Origin: CAZWXH01 sp964637725 | GTDB taxonomy: Bacteria > Bacillota_I > Bacilli_A > Erysipelotrichales > Coprobacillaceae | Length of the DNA: 35,924 bases | Reading direction: 5' to 3' | Assembly (NCBI GenBank): GCA_964637725.1 | Contig: CAZWXH010000005.1 | Coordinates: 1 to 35,924, forward strand | Shown: in pieces, positions 16,115 to 23,565 of the stretch | How the letters are laid out: each line of letters begins with the position of its first letter | Position numbering within the stretch: position 1 is the stretch's first letter | Notes under the pieces: model-generated | Seen by the model: only the letters and a program-made list of their open reading frames with translations | The model's database searches: none | Told to the model about the DNA's origin: nothing | Made by a program: the position numbers and the translations under genes

Positions 16115-16635
16115 TGAAAAACAAAGTCAGAGATAGTTATTTGATAAAATGTTTAGTCATGATTTTTTTGTGTTTTATTATTGATAGCACAATTGCATAT
16201 TTCTTGCCTTATAACTATGCTAAAACAGGTATCACGATCGTTCCTTGTATAGGCTTAATGATGTATAGTTTACTTGTAAGATCTATTGATGGTGTAGAAA
16301 GATACTTTTTCGGTGCTATTTGTGGTGTTTATTATTCAATAGTTTATTCTAACTCTTTAGCTATATATATACTTATTTATACTTTAATTGCTTTTGTTCG
16401 TTCATATATTATAAAAATCGGCTCTTTTAACCTTGTTGAATCTATGGCTTTTTGTATTTCGACAGTATTCGCACAAGAAATGGTGGTATATTGGCTTATG
16501 TGGATTACCAATGTAACAAGATATTCTATAATTCCGTTTGGTTTAATGAGACTTTTACCAACGATTGGATTTAATATTATTTTATCTATTCTTGTTTATT
16601 GGATCTATAATAAAGTCAAGATAGAGGTGGAATAA
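16114..16635 (+). CDS. mreD: Rod shape-determining protein MreD
   Basis: This 173-residue integral membrane protein has about five hydrophobic segments, for example CLVMIFLCFIIDSTIAYF (10-27) and a last one ending in ILSILVYWIYNKVKIE. The early acidic residue within the first helix and the FGAICGVYYSIVYS segment fit the MreD family. It works with MreC in the cell-wall elongation machinery at the membrane. The identification depends largely on its position between mreC and minC and on hydropathy, since MreD sequences diverge. Start and stop overlap neighbours by a single base at each end (TAATG), indicating tight translational coupling. Confidence 0.88.
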   Translation: MKNKVRDSYLIKCLVMIFLCFIIDSTIAYFLPYNYAKTGITIVPCIGLMMYSLLVRSIDGVERYFFGAICGVYYSIVYSNSLAIYILIYTLIAFVRSYIIKIGSFNLVESMAFCISTVFAQEMVVYWLMWITNVTRYSIIPFGLMRLLPTIGFNIILSILVYWIYNKVKIEVE

Positions 16636-17225
16636 TGAACGTTGAAGTAAAAGGTGTTAATGATATTTTAGTAATGAAAGTTTTTAATGATTGTGATTTT
16701 AATTTAATTTTAAATGATATTGAAACACTTTTGGATCAACCAATCTTTAATCAAGATGGGTATTATCCAAGGGTGTTTTTTGATTTTGGTTGTCGACAAT
16801 TGGAAGATTATGAAATAAAAGAATTAATTACTTTATTATATCAAAAGAAAAAAGTAATCTTTGATGGTATTTCTTTACCCCATATACAAAATCAATTGGA
16901 TGTTAAAAGAGAACAACTTCATAATGGAGAAGAGGTTTATATTTATAATGAGACATTGTTTTTAGGAGTTGTGAATCCAGGAAGTTATGTTTATTGTTAT
17001 GATAATGTATATTTCTTAAATGTTGTAAAAGGGACAATTATAGCAATGAATGAAAATATAAAAATCTTTGGTCACGATTTTAAAAATGCTCAAGTTATAA
17101 TTAATCACGAAACTATACATGATTTGACAACTTCTGCATTGACAAGTGTTTATTATGATAAAGGCAATATTCAAGTTGTAAAGGAGGATGGTTATGAGCA
17201 GAACTATTGTAATTACATCGGGTAA
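16635..17225 (+). CDS. minC: Septum site-determining protein MinC
   Basis: This 196-residue protein is a little shorter than Bacillus MinC (226). The C-terminal beta-helix domain is recognisable from GEEVYIYNETLFLGVVNPGSYVYC (about 97-120), which carries the V-N-P-G turn, then VVKGTIIAM in place of the usual L-x-G-x-x-x-A. Several conserved glycines of that domain are replaced, so it is a divergent version. The N-terminal domain, about 1-90, which inhibits FtsZ, shows little recognisable sequence. MinC blocks Z-ring formation away from midcell when recruited by MinD. It overlaps minD by 32 bases, and the minD ribosome binding site lies inside it. Confidence 0.9.
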   Translation: MNVEVKGVNDILVMKVFNDCDFNLILNDIETLLDQPIFNQDGYYPRVFFDFGCRQLEDYEIKELITLLYQKKKVIFDGISLPHIQNQLDVKREQLHNGEEVYIYNETLFLGVVNPGSYVYCYDNVYFLNVVKGTIIAMNENIKIFGHDFKNAQVIINHETIHDLTTSALTSVYYDKGNIQVVKEDGYEQNYCNYIG

Positions 17226-17970
17226 AGGTGGTGTAGGTAAAAGTAGTATGAGTATTAATATAGCTTATGCACTTGCTCAAAAAGGGAATCGTGTTTGTTT
17301 AATTGATGCTGATTTTGGGTTAAAAAACTTAGATGTGATGATGGGGTTAGAAAATCGTGTTATTTATGATCTAAAGGATGTTATTTCTAATAAATGTTCT
17401 TTAAAACAAATATTAGTTAAAGATAAAAGAATGTCTTCTTTATTTTTGTTACCTGCATGTAAGGCTTTATCTTTTGATAGTTTAAATATTGACTACATGA
17501 TTAAAATGATTGAAGAGTTAAAAGATGACTTTGATTACATTTTAATTGATAGTCCCGCTGGTATTGAAAAAGGATTTCAATATGCGAGTGGTTTATCTAA
17601 TGAAGCAATTATTGTGGTGACTTTAGATGTTGTTTCTCTACGTGATGCTGATCGTGTTGTAGGATTGTTATTGAAACAAGGGGTAACTACATTACATATG
17701 TTAATTAATAAATATAATGATGACGATGTTGTTAAAAGAAGAAGTTTGACGATTAAAGATGCTTATGATATTTTATCTATTCCTTTAATAGGGATTGTTT
17801 ATGATGATCATCAAATCATTGAAGCCAATAATAAAGGAATGCCAATATATCAAAATAAGAATGCATTTGTATCTGGTTGCTTTGATCGTATTGTAAAAAG
17901 AATAGAAGGGGAAGAGGTTCCTTTTCAAAAAAATAAAAAGAAAGCGTTATTTGAAAGAATATTTAGATAA
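17194..17970 (+). CDS. minD: Septum site-determining ATPase MinD
   Basis: This 258-residue ParA/MinD-type ATPase has the deviant Walker A GKGGVGKSS near residues 10-18 with the signature first Lys. It also has LIDADFGLKNLDVMMGLENR and the Walker B-like DYILIDSPAGIE. The C-terminus ends in a short amphipathic basic helix, KKKALFERIFR, the membrane-targeting sequence. MinD on the membrane recruits MinC. I chose ATG 17194 because AAGGAGG at 17181-17187 directly abuts the earlier ATG 17188 but is 6 bases from this one. No MinE or DivIVA/MinJ gene is in the window, so the topological regulator is not known here. Confidence 0.97.
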   Translation: MSRTIVITSGKGGVGKSSMSINIAYALAQKGNRVCLIDADFGLKNLDVMMGLENRVIYDLKDVISNKCSLKQILVKDKRMSSLFLLPACKALSFDSLNIDYMIKMIEELKDDFDYILIDSPAGIEKGFQYASGLSNEAIIVVTLDVVSLRDADRVVGLLLKQGVTTLHMLINKYNDDDVVKRRSLTIKDAYDILSIPLIGIVYDDHQIIEANNKGMPIYQNKNAFVSGCFDRIVKRIEGEEVPFQKNKKKALFERIFR

Positions 17971-17995
17971 TATTTTAAAAATAATTTCATAAGTA
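17968..17995 (+). promoter_or_regulatory. Sigma-E-like promoter of spoIVFA-spoIVFB
   Basis: TAATATT (17968-17974), 13 bases, then CATAAGTA (17988-17995). The -35 fits the kmATATT form fully. The -10 keeps CATA but departs afterwards, so this is the weakest of three such sites. The spoIVF operon is sigma-E dependent in Bacillus. The -35 overlaps the minD stop codon. Confidence 0.45.
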
Positions 17996-18016
17996 TAGAT
18001 GAGGGGTGACATACTT

Positions 18017-18607
18017 GTGAATGAATTAGATGAAATAAGAAGAAGAATTACAAAGCGAAAAGGAAGGAAAAATCCAAAGCTTACTGATAGACATTTTTTA
18101 AAGTTTTATAATGCTATGGTCAAATGTATGGTTGTACTTATGGTTGGAATAGCAATTAGTGCATATGTGAAAACAAGTCCAAATGGGGAATATATAAAGA
18201 ACTATGTATTAAATGATCTCCATTTTTCTGAGTTTACAAAATGGGTTAATAATCAAATATTATCATTAACGAATGATAATGATAATAATGCTGCCACTGT
18301 ATCAACAAAGGTAGGATATAAGAATATTGAAGGAAATTACTATACAAACAATAGTAATGAAGTTCTTAATTTTGCTAAGGGAAGAGTTATATATGTTGGT
18401 CAGCAAGATATGCTTGGCAAGTATGTGACTGTTTTATTAGAAAACAATGTTGAAGTAACATTTGGCCAAATGACAGATATATTTGTAAGTGCCTATGATC
18501 AAGTGAATGCTTCAACGATTTTAGGAACATATCAAGACAAGGTGCTCATTGTATTTACTCAAGGAGATAGGGAAATTGATTATGAGACATTTGAAGAACT
18601 TCTTTAG
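18017..18607 (+). CDS. spoIVFA: SpoIVFA-like regulator of intramembrane protease SpoIVFB
   Basis: This 196-residue protein has a basic N-terminus (about 1-30, LDEIRRRITKRKGRKN), one membrane helix (about 39-56, CMVVLMVGIAISAYV) and a degenerate LytM/M23-like C-terminal domain. In that domain GRVIYVGQQDMLGKYVTVLL (about 124-143) keeps the fold pattern but lacks zinc ligands. This is the layout of SpoIVFA, which holds and inhibits SpoIVFB in the outer forespore membrane. The start is GTG 18017 with AGGGGTGA; the ATG at 17999 overlaps that binding site. It overlaps the next gene by 26 bases, as in Bacillus. Position after minCD also matches. A general M23 anchor protein is the alternative. Confidence 0.78.
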   Translation: MNELDEIRRRITKRKGRKNPKLTDRHFLKFYNAMVKCMVVLMVGIAISAYVKTSPNGEYIKNYVLNDLHFSEFTKWVNNQILSLTNDNDNNAATVSTKVGYKNIEGNYYTNNSNEVLNFAKGRVIYVGQQDMLGKYVTVLLENNVEVTFGQMTDIFVSAYDQVNASTILGTYQDKVLIVFTQGDREIDYETFEELL

Positions 18608-19346
18608 TATTATAGAAGTTCATCCATTAACTTTTCTCTATTTAATCTTAGCTTGGTTTGGAGGATATTTGAAATGGTATCTTTCGACTTTATTGATTGT
18701 CTGTATACATGAGATATGCCATCTTTTGATGGCATATTATTTTCATTTTAAAATTAATAAAGTTGAAATTTTACCCTTTGGGGCATATCTATCATTAGAT
18801 GACTTTTACTTTCATCCAATCTTACATGAATTATGTGTTGTCCTTTGTGGACCATGTAGTCATTTATTTATCGCTTTTTTTATTCAACAAATGACAACTG
18901 GTGTCTATCAAGAGTATTTATACAGTATGAATACATGGGTGTTTATGTTTAATCTTATACCTATATATCCCATGGATGGTCATAGAATCATATGTTTACT
19001 ATTACAATATGTAACAGATTTAAAGGACTCATTTTATATAAGTTTAAAGGTATCAGTCTTTTGTTTTTGTGTATTTAGTTTATTATATTTTAGAGTTAAT
19101 ACCATGGTTATTTTAAGTTATTTATTTATACAACAGTTTTATTGTTATAAGTCTATATCAATATATTTAAGAAAATATTATAGTCAGATATCAACATTTA
19201 GTACTGCTTCTAAAATTATTGTTCATAAGGACTTATTGTATCGTAGAGGATATCATAATTATTATTTATTAAATGATAATCTTTATGATGAAAAAGATAT
19301 TGTCTATTTATTATTAAAAGATGTAAAAAAGCACAAAAACACTTGA
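18582..19346 (+). CDS. spoIVFB: SpoIVFB-like site-2 protease (M50), sporulation
   Basis: This 254-residue membrane metalloprotease has the zinc motif HEICH (43-47) in a transmembrane segment and the third ligand, Asp132, in IPIYPMDGHRI. About six hydrophobic segments fill residues 10-180, and no PDZ domain is present, which separates it from RseP. SpoIVFB cleaves pro-sigma-K within the membrane during spore maturation. It overlaps spoIVFA and follows minD, matching Bacillus gene order. ATG 18582 is used; the ribosome binding site is weak, so coupling to spoIVFA is likely. The last about 60 residues are soluble and Tyr-rich. No sigma-K gene is in the window to confirm the substrate. Confidence 0.82.
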   Translation: MRHLKNFFSIIEVHPLTFLYLILAWFGGYLKWYLSTLLIVCIHEICHLLMAYYFHFKINKVEILPFGAYLSLDDFYFHPILHELCVVLCGPCSHLFIAFFIQQMTTGVYQEYLYSMNTWVFMFNLIPIYPMDGHRIICLLLQYVTDLKDSFYISLKVSVFCFCVFSLLYFRVNTMVILSYLFIQQFYCYKSISIYLRKYYSQISTFSTASKIIVHKDLLYRRGYHNYYLLNDNLYDEKDIVYLLLKDVKKHKNT

Positions 19347-19366
19347 ATTTATCTTGTGTTTTTATC
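19335..19366 (+). terminator. Probable terminator of spoIVFB
   Basis: AAAAACAC (19335-19342) and GTGTTTTT (19356-19363) can form a stem with a 13-base loop. Its 3' arm overlaps the next -35 element, so the two functions share DNA. Confidence 0.5.
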
Positions 19367-19382
19367 AACTTTATGGTATTAT
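19354..19382 (+). promoter_or_regulatory. Predicted promoter ahead of the first leader copy
   Basis: TTGTGT (19354-19359) and TATTAT (19377-19382) have a 17-base spacer. The start is predicted near 19389, exactly at the first base of the leader repeat, which suggests that the repeat is the 5' end of a transcript. Confidence 0.7.
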
Positions 19383-19388
19383 ACAACA

Positions 19389-19461
19389 GGTATTTCAAAT
19401 ACACACATTGTGGATTCATAAATCAGGTGCCTGAAAAGGTGGTTTGTGTTAGAAGCAATGG
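19389..19461 (+). repeat. Leader element, copy 1 (left of assembly gap)
   Basis: This 73-base unit is similar to the unit at 19472-19545: 63 of 74 aligned columns match, with one gap, and a 16-base core (AAATACACACATTGTG) is identical. Its 5' end can fold as GTATT-loop-AATAC. CATTG in the core can pair with CAATG near the 3' end. It ends at the run of N, so what it precedes is not certain. Confidence 0.8.
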
Positions 19462-19471
19462 NNNNNNNNNN
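19462..19471. other. Assembly gap (10 N)
   Basis: Ten unknown bases lie exactly between the two leader copies. The size is probably a placeholder. Genes to the left belong to the min-spoIVF neighbourhood and genes to the right to the rpsB-polC neighbourhood, so a scaffold join at this point is possible. Confidence 0.99.
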
Positions 19472-19545
19472 GGTATTGAAAATACACACATTGTGAATTC
19501 ATAAATCGAGTGCCTGTTCATGGTGGTTTATGTTAGAAACAATGG
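19472..19545 (+). promoter_or_regulatory. Candidate rpsB leader RNA, copy 2
   Basis: This is the second copy of the 74-base element, 30 bases before rpsB. The GTATT/AATAC hairpin is kept while its loop changes from TCA to GAA. CATTG/CAATG pairing is also kept, and CAATG is immediately followed by a GGAGG. A role as autoregulatory S2 leader is an inference; I could not match it to a named family. Confidence 0.6.
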
Positions 19546-19574
19546 AGGAAAAAAACGAAAGGGAGGAAGTTACA

Positions 19575-20441
19575 ATGGCAGTAATTTCAATGAAAAAATT
19601 ATTAGAAGTTGGTGTTCATTTTGGACATCAAACAAAAAGATGGAATCCAAAAATGGCTCCATATATCTTTACTTCAAGAAATGGTATTTACATTATTGAT
19701 TTAAAGAAATCATCAGACAAAATTGATGAAGCTTATGCAGCTATGTTAGACATCGTTGCTAAAGGTGGAAAAGTTCTATTTGTTGGAACTAAGAAACAAG
19801 CACAAGAAGCAGTGCAATTAGAAGCAGAAAGATCTGAAAGCTTCTATGTTAATTCTCGTTGGTTAGGAGGAACTTTAACAAACTTCAAAACTATTCAAAA
19901 GAGAATTAGAAGATTAAAAGAATTAGAAAAAATGGATGAAGATGGAACTTTAGAATTGTTCACTAAGAAAGAAGCTATCTTACTTAAGAAAGAACAAGCA
20001 AAATTAGAAAAGAACTTAGGTGGTATCAAAGAAATGAAGAGATTACCTAATGCTTTATTCGTAATTGATCCTAAAGTTGAACATAATGCAGTTGCAGAAG
20101 CAAAAATCTTAGGTATCCCTGTATTTGGTATCGTTGATACTAACTGTGATCCTGATGAAGTTGATTTTGTAATCCCTGCAAATGATGATGCTATTAGAGC
20201 AGTTAAATTAATTGTTGCTGCTATGGCTGATGCTGTATGTGAAGCAAAGGGTGAACCTTTAACTGTAGCATATGTAAAAGATGAAGATGATAAAGAAGTC
20301 TCTATGAATGATGCTGTTGCTTCTGTAGAACAAAGCAAACAAAATAGAGGTCCTAGATACAAAAATAACAATCAAGCTAGAAACAGAAATGCTGATGTAA
20401 GCAGACCAGCTGAAGTTAAAGTTAAAAAAACTGAAGCATAG
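19575..20441 (+). CDS. rpsB: 30S ribosomal protein S2
   Basis: This 288-residue protein starts MAVISMKKLLEVGVHFGHQTKRWNPKMAPYI in family style, with later blocks FVGTKKQAQEAV, SRWLGGTLTNFKTI and PNALFVIDP. S2 bridges head and body of the small subunit. The length exceeds the Bacillus protein (246) through a C-terminal tail from about residue 255, rich in Asn, Arg and Lys. I chose ATG 19575 with GGGAGGAAG; the ATG at 19530 lies within the leader element. It is the first gene of the rpsB-tsf unit, with a terminator-like hairpin between the two. Confidence 0.98.
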   Translation: MAVISMKKLLEVGVHFGHQTKRWNPKMAPYIFTSRNGIYIIDLKKSSDKIDEAYAAMLDIVAKGGKVLFVGTKKQAQEAVQLEAERSESFYVNSRWLGGTLTNFKTIQKRIRRLKELEKMDEDGTLELFTKKEAILLKKEQAKLEKNLGGIKEMKRLPNALFVIDPKVEHNAVAEAKILGIPVFGIVDTNCDPDEVDFVIPANDDAIRAVKLIVAAMADAVCEAKGEPLTVAYVKDEDDKEVSMNDAVASVEQSKQNRGPRYKNNNQARNRNADVSRPAEVKVKKTEA

Positions 20442-20449
20442 TTAATTAT

Positions 20450-20477
20450 GGGAAGGCTTATTGTCTTTCCCTTTTTT
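20450..20477 (+). terminator. Terminator or attenuator between rpsB and tsf
   Basis: GGGAAGGC (20450-20457) pairs with GTCTTTCCC (20463-20471) imperfectly, followed by TTTTTT. tsf begins 38 bases later with no clear promoter, so partial readthrough probably sets the S2 to EF-Ts ratio. Confidence 0.65.
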
Positions 20478-20515
20478 ATAGAAATGAAAACAAATGAAAA
20501 TGGAGGATTTAAAAA

Positions 20516-21403
20516 ATGGCAATTACTGCAAGTTTAGTAAAAGAATTACGTGAAAAAACTGGTGCTGGAATGATGGATTGTAAAAAAGCATTAGAAGAAT
20601 GTAATGGTGATTTAGAAGCATCATTCGACTGGTTAAGAGAAAAAGGAATTGCAAAAGCTGCAAAGAAAGCTGATCGTATTGCAGCTGAAGGATTAACTGC
20701 TTTTGTATCAAATAATGATAAGGCTGCAATTGTTGAAGTGAACTCAGAAACAGATTTCGTAGCAAAAAACACTGAATTCCAAGAATTAGTAGCATCAATC
20801 GCAAAAATTGTTTGTGATCATAATCCTGCTGATTTAGAAGCTGCATTAAAAATTGATGTAGATGGAAAAGATTTAGAAACAGTTATCGCTGAAAAAACAG
20901 GGAAAATTGGTGAAAAATTAAGTTTAAGAAGATTCACAGTTTTAAACAAAACTGCTGATGAAGTTTTTGGTGCTTATTCTCACATGGGTGGTAAGATTTC
21001 TGCAATTGTAAAAATCTCAAACACAACTGAAGAAAAAGCAAGAGATATCGCTATGCATGTTGCTGCTAGTGCACCTCAATATATCGATAGAACTGCTATT
21101 CCTACTGAAGTTTTAGATAGAGAATTAACTGTATTAAAAACTCAAGCAATGGAAGAAAATGCTCAAAGTGCTAAACCAAAACCAGAAAATATTATTGAAA
21201 AAATGGTTGAAGGTCGTTTAAATAAGAACTTAAAAGAAATGTGTTTAGTTGATCAAGAATTCATTAAAGATCCTGATCAAACAGTAGCAAAATACTTAGG
21301 AGAAGGTGCTGTTGTTGAAATGGTTCGTTTCCAAGTAGGTGAAGGTATGGAAAAAAGAGAAGAAGACTTTGCCGCTGAAGTTGCTGCTCAAATTAAAGGA
21401 TAA
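20516..21403 (+). CDS. tsf: Elongation factor Ts
   Basis: This 295-residue protein has the usual EF-Ts length. The N-terminal UBA-like domain reads VKELREKTGAGMMDCKKAL. The TDFVAKN signature, which contacts EF-Tu and helps release its GDP, is present at about residues 80-86. The C-terminal portion holds the RFTVLNKTADE and HVAASAP segments. It recycles EF-Tu during translation. RBS is TGGAGGA. It follows rpsB, the near-universal arrangement, and probably depends on readthrough from the rpsB promoter. Confidence 0.98.
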   Translation: MAITASLVKELREKTGAGMMDCKKALEECNGDLEASFDWLREKGIAKAAKKADRIAAEGLTAFVSNNDKAAIVEVNSETDFVAKNTEFQELVASIAKIVCDHNPADLEAALKIDVDGKDLETVIAEKTGKIGEKLSLRRFTVLNKTADEVFGAYSHMGGKISAIVKISNTTEEKARDIAMHVAASAPQYIDRTAIPTEVLDRELTVLKTQAMEENAQSAKPKPENIIEKMVEGRLNKNLKEMCLVDQEFIKDPDQTVAKYLGEGAVVEMVRFQVGEGMEKREEDFAAEVAAQIKG

Positions 21404-21413
21404 TTAAATAATC

Positions 21414-21440
21414 GGGGGAGGACACTATTGTGCCCTTTTC
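21414..21440 (+). terminator. Weak hairpin between tsf and pyrH
   Basis: GGACAC and GTGCCC (around 21420-21435) can pair with one A-C mismatch, followed by TTTTC. It may be a partial attenuator; pairing is imperfect. Confidence 0.3.
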
Positions 21441-21462
21441 TTGTAAAATGAAGGAGATTAAT

Positions 21463-22182
21463 ATGAAATACAAAAGAGTATTATTAAAAGTAAGTGGTGA
21501 AGCATTAGCCGGAGCTCAAGGATTTGGAATTAACCCAGCTGTTGTTAGTGATGTTGCAAGACAAATTAAAGACGCTAAAGACTTAAATGTTGAAATTGCT
21601 ATTGTATGTGGTGGTGGAAATATATGGCGTGGAAAAACTGGTAGTGACATGGGAATGGAAAGAGCAACTGCTGATTACATGGGAATGTTAGCAACTGTAA
21701 TGAACGGTATGGCCTTACAAAATGCTTTAGAAGCAATGGGTGTTAATACAAGACTTTTATCAGCAATTGATATGAAAGAAGTTGCTGAACCTTATATTCG
21801 AAGAAGAGCAGTTCGTCATTTAGAAAAAGGAAGAGTTGTTATTTTTGGAGCAGGGACAGGAAGTCCATTCTTTACAACAGATACAACTGCAGCACTTCGT
21901 GCAGCAGAAATGAATGCTGATGTTATTCTCATGGCTAAAAATGGTGTTGATGGAGTTTATTCTGCTGATCCAAAAATTGATCCAAATGCGCAAAGATTTG
22001 AACATATTACTTACTTAGATGTTTTAAATAAAGATCTTCATATCATGGATCAAACTGCAATTACATTATGTAAAGATAACGGTATTGATTTATGTGTATT
22101 CAATATGCAAGAAGACGGTAACATTGCAAAAGCTTGTGATGGGACTGTTATAGGAACAACAATTTCAAAAGGGGAGGAATAA
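21463..22182 (+). CDS. pyrH: Uridylate kinase
   Basis: This 239-residue amino-acid-kinase-fold enzyme phosphorylates UMP to UDP. Visible motifs are VLLKVSGEALAG at the start, VCGGGNIWRG (about 48-57), the DYMGMLATVMNG segment and GTGSPFFTTDTTAALRAAE, which binds UMP. ATG 21463 is used because AAGGAGAT lies 8 bases upstream and homology starts at once. It lies 3 bases before frr, so the two are coupled. Confidence 0.98.
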   Translation: MKYKRVLLKVSGEALAGAQGFGINPAVVSDVARQIKDAKDLNVEIAIVCGGGNIWRGKTGSDMGMERATADYMGMLATVMNGMALQNALEAMGVNTRLLSAIDMKEVAEPYIRRRAVRHLEKGRVVIFGAGTGSPFFTTDTTAALRAAEMNADVILMAKNGVDGVYSADPKIDPNAQRFEHITYLDVLNKDLHIMDQTAITLCKDNGIDLCVFNMQEDGNIAKACDGTVIGTTISKGEE

Positions 22183-22184
22183 AT

Positions 22185-22730
22185 ATGTTAGAATTAATTT
22201 TAGAAGAAGTAAATGAAAAGATGCAAAAATCTTTAGATGCTTTTAACAAAGAATTAGCTAATGTAAGAACTGGAAGAGCAAACCCAGTCATGCTTGACCG
22301 TGTTATGGTTATGTATTGGGGAGAACCTACTCCATTAAATCAAGTTGCTAGTATTTCAGTATCTGAAGGTAGACAATTGGTTGTTAAACCATTTGATAAA
22401 AGTACTTTAAAAGATATTGAACATGGTGTCTATGAGGCTGAGCTTGGATTAACTCCACAAAGTGATGGGGAATTAATTCGTATTAATGTTCCACCATTAA
22501 CTGAGGAAAGAAGAAAAGAATTCGTAAAGCTTGCTTGGAAGTTTGCTGAAGAAGCGAAAGTTGCTTTACGTAATATTAGAAGAACAGCTAATGATGATGT
22601 TGAGAAGGCTGATTTAGCTGAAGATGAAACAAAGAGTGGTAAAGAACAAGTTCAAAAAATAACAGATGAATTTGTAAAGAAAATTGATGATTTAACAAAA
22701 GAAAAAGAAAATGATTTAATGACTGTTTAG
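22185..22730 (+). CDS. frr: Ribosome recycling factor
   Basis: This 181-residue protein shows the RRF pattern: ELANVRTGRANPVMLDRVMV, then ISVSEGRQLVVKPFDKS, PPLTEERRKEFVKLAWKFAEEAKVALRNIRR and a Lys-rich C-terminal helix. Together with EF-G it splits post-termination ribosomes. The usual length is about 185. GGGGAGG lies inside the end of pyrH. It closes the rpsB-tsf-pyrH-frr unit, with a terminator downstream. Confidence 0.98.
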   Translation: MLELILEEVNEKMQKSLDAFNKELANVRTGRANPVMLDRVMVMYWGEPTPLNQVASISVSEGRQLVVKPFDKSTLKDIEHGVYEAELGLTPQSDGELIRINVPPLTEERRKEFVKLAWKFAEEAKVALRNIRRTANDDVEKADLAEDETKSGKEQVQKITDEFVKKIDDLTKEKENDLMTV

Positions 22731-22757
22731 AGAAAAGGCGAAAGCCTTTTTCTTTTC
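22731..22757 (+). terminator. Terminator of frr
   Basis: AAAAGGC (22733-22739) and GCCTTTT (22744-22750) form a stem capped by a GAAA tetraloop and followed by a T-rich run. Confidence 0.85.
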
Positions 22758-22765
22758 TTATTTTG

Positions 22766-22794
22766 TTTTCTTAAATGCTTATCTATGGTATAAT
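22766..22794 (+). promoter_or_regulatory. Predicted promoter of the uppS-cdsA-dxr-rseP operon
   Basis: The -10 TATAAT (22789-22794) is perfect, 17 bases after a weak -35 TTTTCT (22766-22771). It lies between the frr terminator and uppS. Confidence 0.5.
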
Positions 22795-22818
22795 ACTAAA
22801 AGATTACGAGGTGAGTTT

Positions 22819-23565
22819 ATGTTTTTTAAGAAGAAGATCATTCAAACTGATTTAGATATGAATAACATTCCTTCGCACATTGCTTTTATTATGGATGGAA
22901 ATGGAAGATGGGCAAAGAAAAGAAAAATGCCTAGAACTTATGGTCATCATGAAGGAACAAAGACAATTCGTACATTAGCATTAGAAGCTAATCGTTTAGG
23001 CGTTAAGGCAATGACAGTTTATGCTTTCTCTACTGAAAATTTCAAAAGGGAAGCAACTGAAGTTGAATATATTTTTAAGTTACCTAAAGAATTCTTTAAT
23101 CTATACTTAAAGGAATTAATTGAGAACAATGTTCAAATAAGATATATTGGACATCTTGAATTAGCACCAAAAGAGACACAGAACATTATAAATGAAGCAA
23201 TTAAACAAACTTCAACAAATAATGGATTAATCTTAACGTTTGCATTTATATATGGTGGACGTGATGAAATTGTTGAAACAACAAAACTCATTTGTCAAAA
23301 ATACAAAGATGGTGAAATATCTTTAGATGATATAACTGAAGATTATTTTGAAGAGAATTTAATGACTGCTGATTTACCAGGAGTTGATTTAATGATTAGA
23401 AGTAGTGGAGAATATCGTTTATCAAATTTTTTACCATGGCAATTAGCATATGCTGAATTTATCTTTGATGATACTCTATGGCCTGATTTTGATGAAGAAC
23501 ATCTTCATAAAGCTATTAGAATATATCAAGGAAGAGAAAGAAGATTTGGAGGTGTAGTGAAATGA
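22819..23565 (+). CDS. uppS: Undecaprenyl diphosphate synthase
   Basis: This 248-residue cis-prenyltransferase makes the C55 lipid carrier for cell-wall synthesis from farnesyl diphosphate and isopentenyl diphosphate. The catalytic MDGNGRWA motif holds Asp26 and is followed by the GHHEGTKTIR segment. Later SSGEYRLSNFLPWQLAYAEF carries the conserved Arg and Ser residues, although homologues mostly read S-G-E-x-R-x-S-N-F-L-x-W-Q, which fits. It overlaps cdsA by 4 bases (ATGA). It is the first gene of the envelope run uppS-cdsA-dxr-rseP. Confidence 0.97.
   Translation: MFFKKKIIQTDLDMNNIPSHIAFIMDGNGRWAKKRKMPRTYGHHEGTKTIRTLALEANRLGVKAMTVYAFSTENFKREATEVEYIFKLPKEFFNLYLKELIENNVQIRYIGHLELAPKETQNIINEAIKQTSTNNGLILTFAFIYGGRDEIVETTKLICQKYKDGEISLDDITEDYFEENLMTADLPGVDLMIRSSGEYRLSNFLPWQLAYAEFIFDDTLWPDFDEEHLHKAIRIYQGRERRFGGVVK

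Noticed and set aside
19530..19574. Upstream ATG for rpsB
   Set aside because: The extra 15 residues fall in the leader element and do not resemble S2; ATG 19575 has a better ribosome binding site and matches the family start.
20523..20846. Antisense open frame across tsf
   Set aside because: It lies fully over the well-supported tsf gene, has a low-complexity Leu/Gln composition and no ribosome binding site; a shadow frame.
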